This document shows, piece by piece, positions 63,392 through 64,000 of a stretch of DNA of 64,000 nucleotides (the first letter of the stretch is position 1; every line of letters begins with the position of its first letter). The position numbers were made by a program, and so were the translations under genes. The notes beneath the pieces were generated by a model. The model made no database searches, was not told the origin of the DNA, and saw only the letters and a program-made list of their open reading frames with translations. The DNA is taken from contig CAWIHF010000029.1 in assembly GCA_963835885.1 (NCBI GenBank), positions 1 through 64,000 on the forward strand, given 5' to 3'. This DNA comes from Roseiarcus sp963835885 (lineage in GTDB: Bacteria > Pseudomonadota > Alphaproteobacteria > Rhizobiales > Beijerinckiaceae).

Positions 63392-64000
63392 ATGGCGCAG
63401 TCTCCGACGCGCGGCGAGACTTTCGGGCTGCCGCTCGACACGGCGCCGATGGAGGCGCGTTCGGCCGAAGCTCTGCCGGATGACGAGGGTTCTTGGCAGT
63501 TTGAGCCGAAATGGGACGGATTCCGCTGCCTCGCGTTCAAGGAGGGCGAGGCGGTCGAGCTTCTCGGCAAATCGGGCAAGCCGCTCGGCCGCTTTTTCCC
63601 GGAGGTGCTGGCCCTGCTCGGCAGCCTGCCGTTCGAGCGCTTCGTCGTCGACGGCGAGTTGGTCATCGAGATCGACGGCGGGTTGTCGTTCGACGCGCTA
63701 CAAATGCGCCTGCATCCAGCCGAGAGCCGGATCAAAAGCTCGCCGCGGAGACGCCGGCCCGGCTGGTCCTGTTCGACCTCCTGCTCGCTCCCGACGGGAC
63801 GCTCCTGACCGGGCGTCCGCTTTCCGAGCGACGGCGCGCGCTCGAGTCGTTCGGCAAGACCGTGAGGGACGACCGGCTGATCGTGACGCCGTGCACGGTC
63901 GACGTCGCCAAGGCGCAAGAATGGCTGGCCGGCTATGCCGGGACCGACGGCGTCGTGGCGAAGCGGCTCGACCGCCGTTACGAGAGCGGCGAGCGCGCCA
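63392..64000 (+). pseudogene. ATP-dependent DNA ligase (LigC/LigD-like), partial with one frameshift
   Basis: The start of an ATP-dependent ligase. The adenylation motif I is FEPKWDGFRCLAF with the nucleophilic Lys, followed by motif III in RFVVDGELVIEIDGG and the LQMRLHPAESRI segment. In the A-run at about 63732 one base is missing, and the frame shifts to LAAETPARLVLFDLLLAPDGTLLTGRPLSERR, then GTDGVVAKRLDRRYESGE (motifs IV and V), running off the right edge. Such ligases seal breaks in stress or non-homologous end joining. A one-base deletion in a homopolymer is a typical sequencing error. Confidence 0.85.

Overview
The window is high-GC DNA of the kind found in an alphaproteobacterium of the order Hyphomicrobiales (Rhizobiales). 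I infer this from family content: DUF1236, BA14K and BON stress or envelope proteins, an LplT-PlsC-Aas trifunctional acyltransferase, a PaoABC-type molybdenum hydroxylase, general-stress (EcfG-type) promoter signatures GGAAC-N16/17-GTT, and many small two-gene ArsR/SRPBCC or TetR/target modules. A Beijerinckiaceae/Methylocystaceae-like genus is my best guess. The sequence alone does not fix it.

Layout. 1-4300: an ArsR/SRPBCC/DUF899 operon with a visible paired operator, a shredded PIN-domain gene, a DUF1236 gene and an alanine-rich orphan. 4390-7463: a secreted FG-GAP/ASPIC protein translationally coupled to a di-haem peroxidase-like cytochrome. 7634-12130: a LacI-controlled xylose-type ABC importer (binding protein, permease, single-domain ATPase). 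12127-16960: a scarred accessory zone with two truncated hydrolases around a foreign membrane-protein fragment, the 3' part of a tRNA-Arg(CCG), a VapBC module, an orphan transposon end with 20-bp phased repeats, and an IS66 remnant. 16969-20537: GST/TetR, a YbjQ homologue, and VOC and YciI proteins. 20827-24258: two ricin-type lectins flanking a 617-residue unclassified protein. 24570-30540: small envelope proteins, an intact IS630, a fatty acid desaturase, a BON protein, and two degenerate RAYT transposase copies with REP-like repeats. 30562-34044: alpha/beta hydrolase, YcaQ-like protein, antitoxin remnant and aldo/keto reductase. 34191-38781: TetR plus paoABC, with an operator filling the spacer of the promoter. 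38917-44916: GT21-like glycosyltransferase, ParA/MinD-like ATPase, ArsR/double-SRPBCC, S41 peptidase and CDP-diacylglycerol diphosphatase. 44961-49767: an ISAs1 element with a clear 10-bp target duplication, a second VapBC-like pair, a CBS protein and an IS1634-family element. 50147-64000: rarA, serine hydrolase, gloA, GT8, an outer-membrane barrel, Aas, long structured repeats, a DUF4231/DUF559/class-3-lipase cluster, DUF4440, a DUF892 protein behind an EcfG-type promoter, and the start of an ATP-dependent DNA ligase.

A striking global feature is that about a dozen genes, many of them housekeeping-like and otherwise well conserved, carry one to three single-base frameshifts (DUF899, SRPBCC, DUF1236, YbjQ, lectin 2, YcaQ, paoC, CBS, aas, DNA ligase and transposases). 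Coding continues cleanly in another frame after each break. This looks more like residual assembly indels than biological decay, and it should be settled before any of these genes is called a pseudogene. True decay is better supported for the PIN remnant (1338-1580), the hydrolase pair at 12127-13884, the IS66 fragment and the RAYT remnants, where whole segments are missing.

The best candidates for something undescribed are the lectin-toroid-lectin cluster (20827-24258), the DUF4231 (SLATT-like) + DUF559 + lipase cluster (59649-62131) in which the DUF559 gene sits inside a long inverted repeat, and the tightly coupled FG-GAP/di-haem cytochrome pair.
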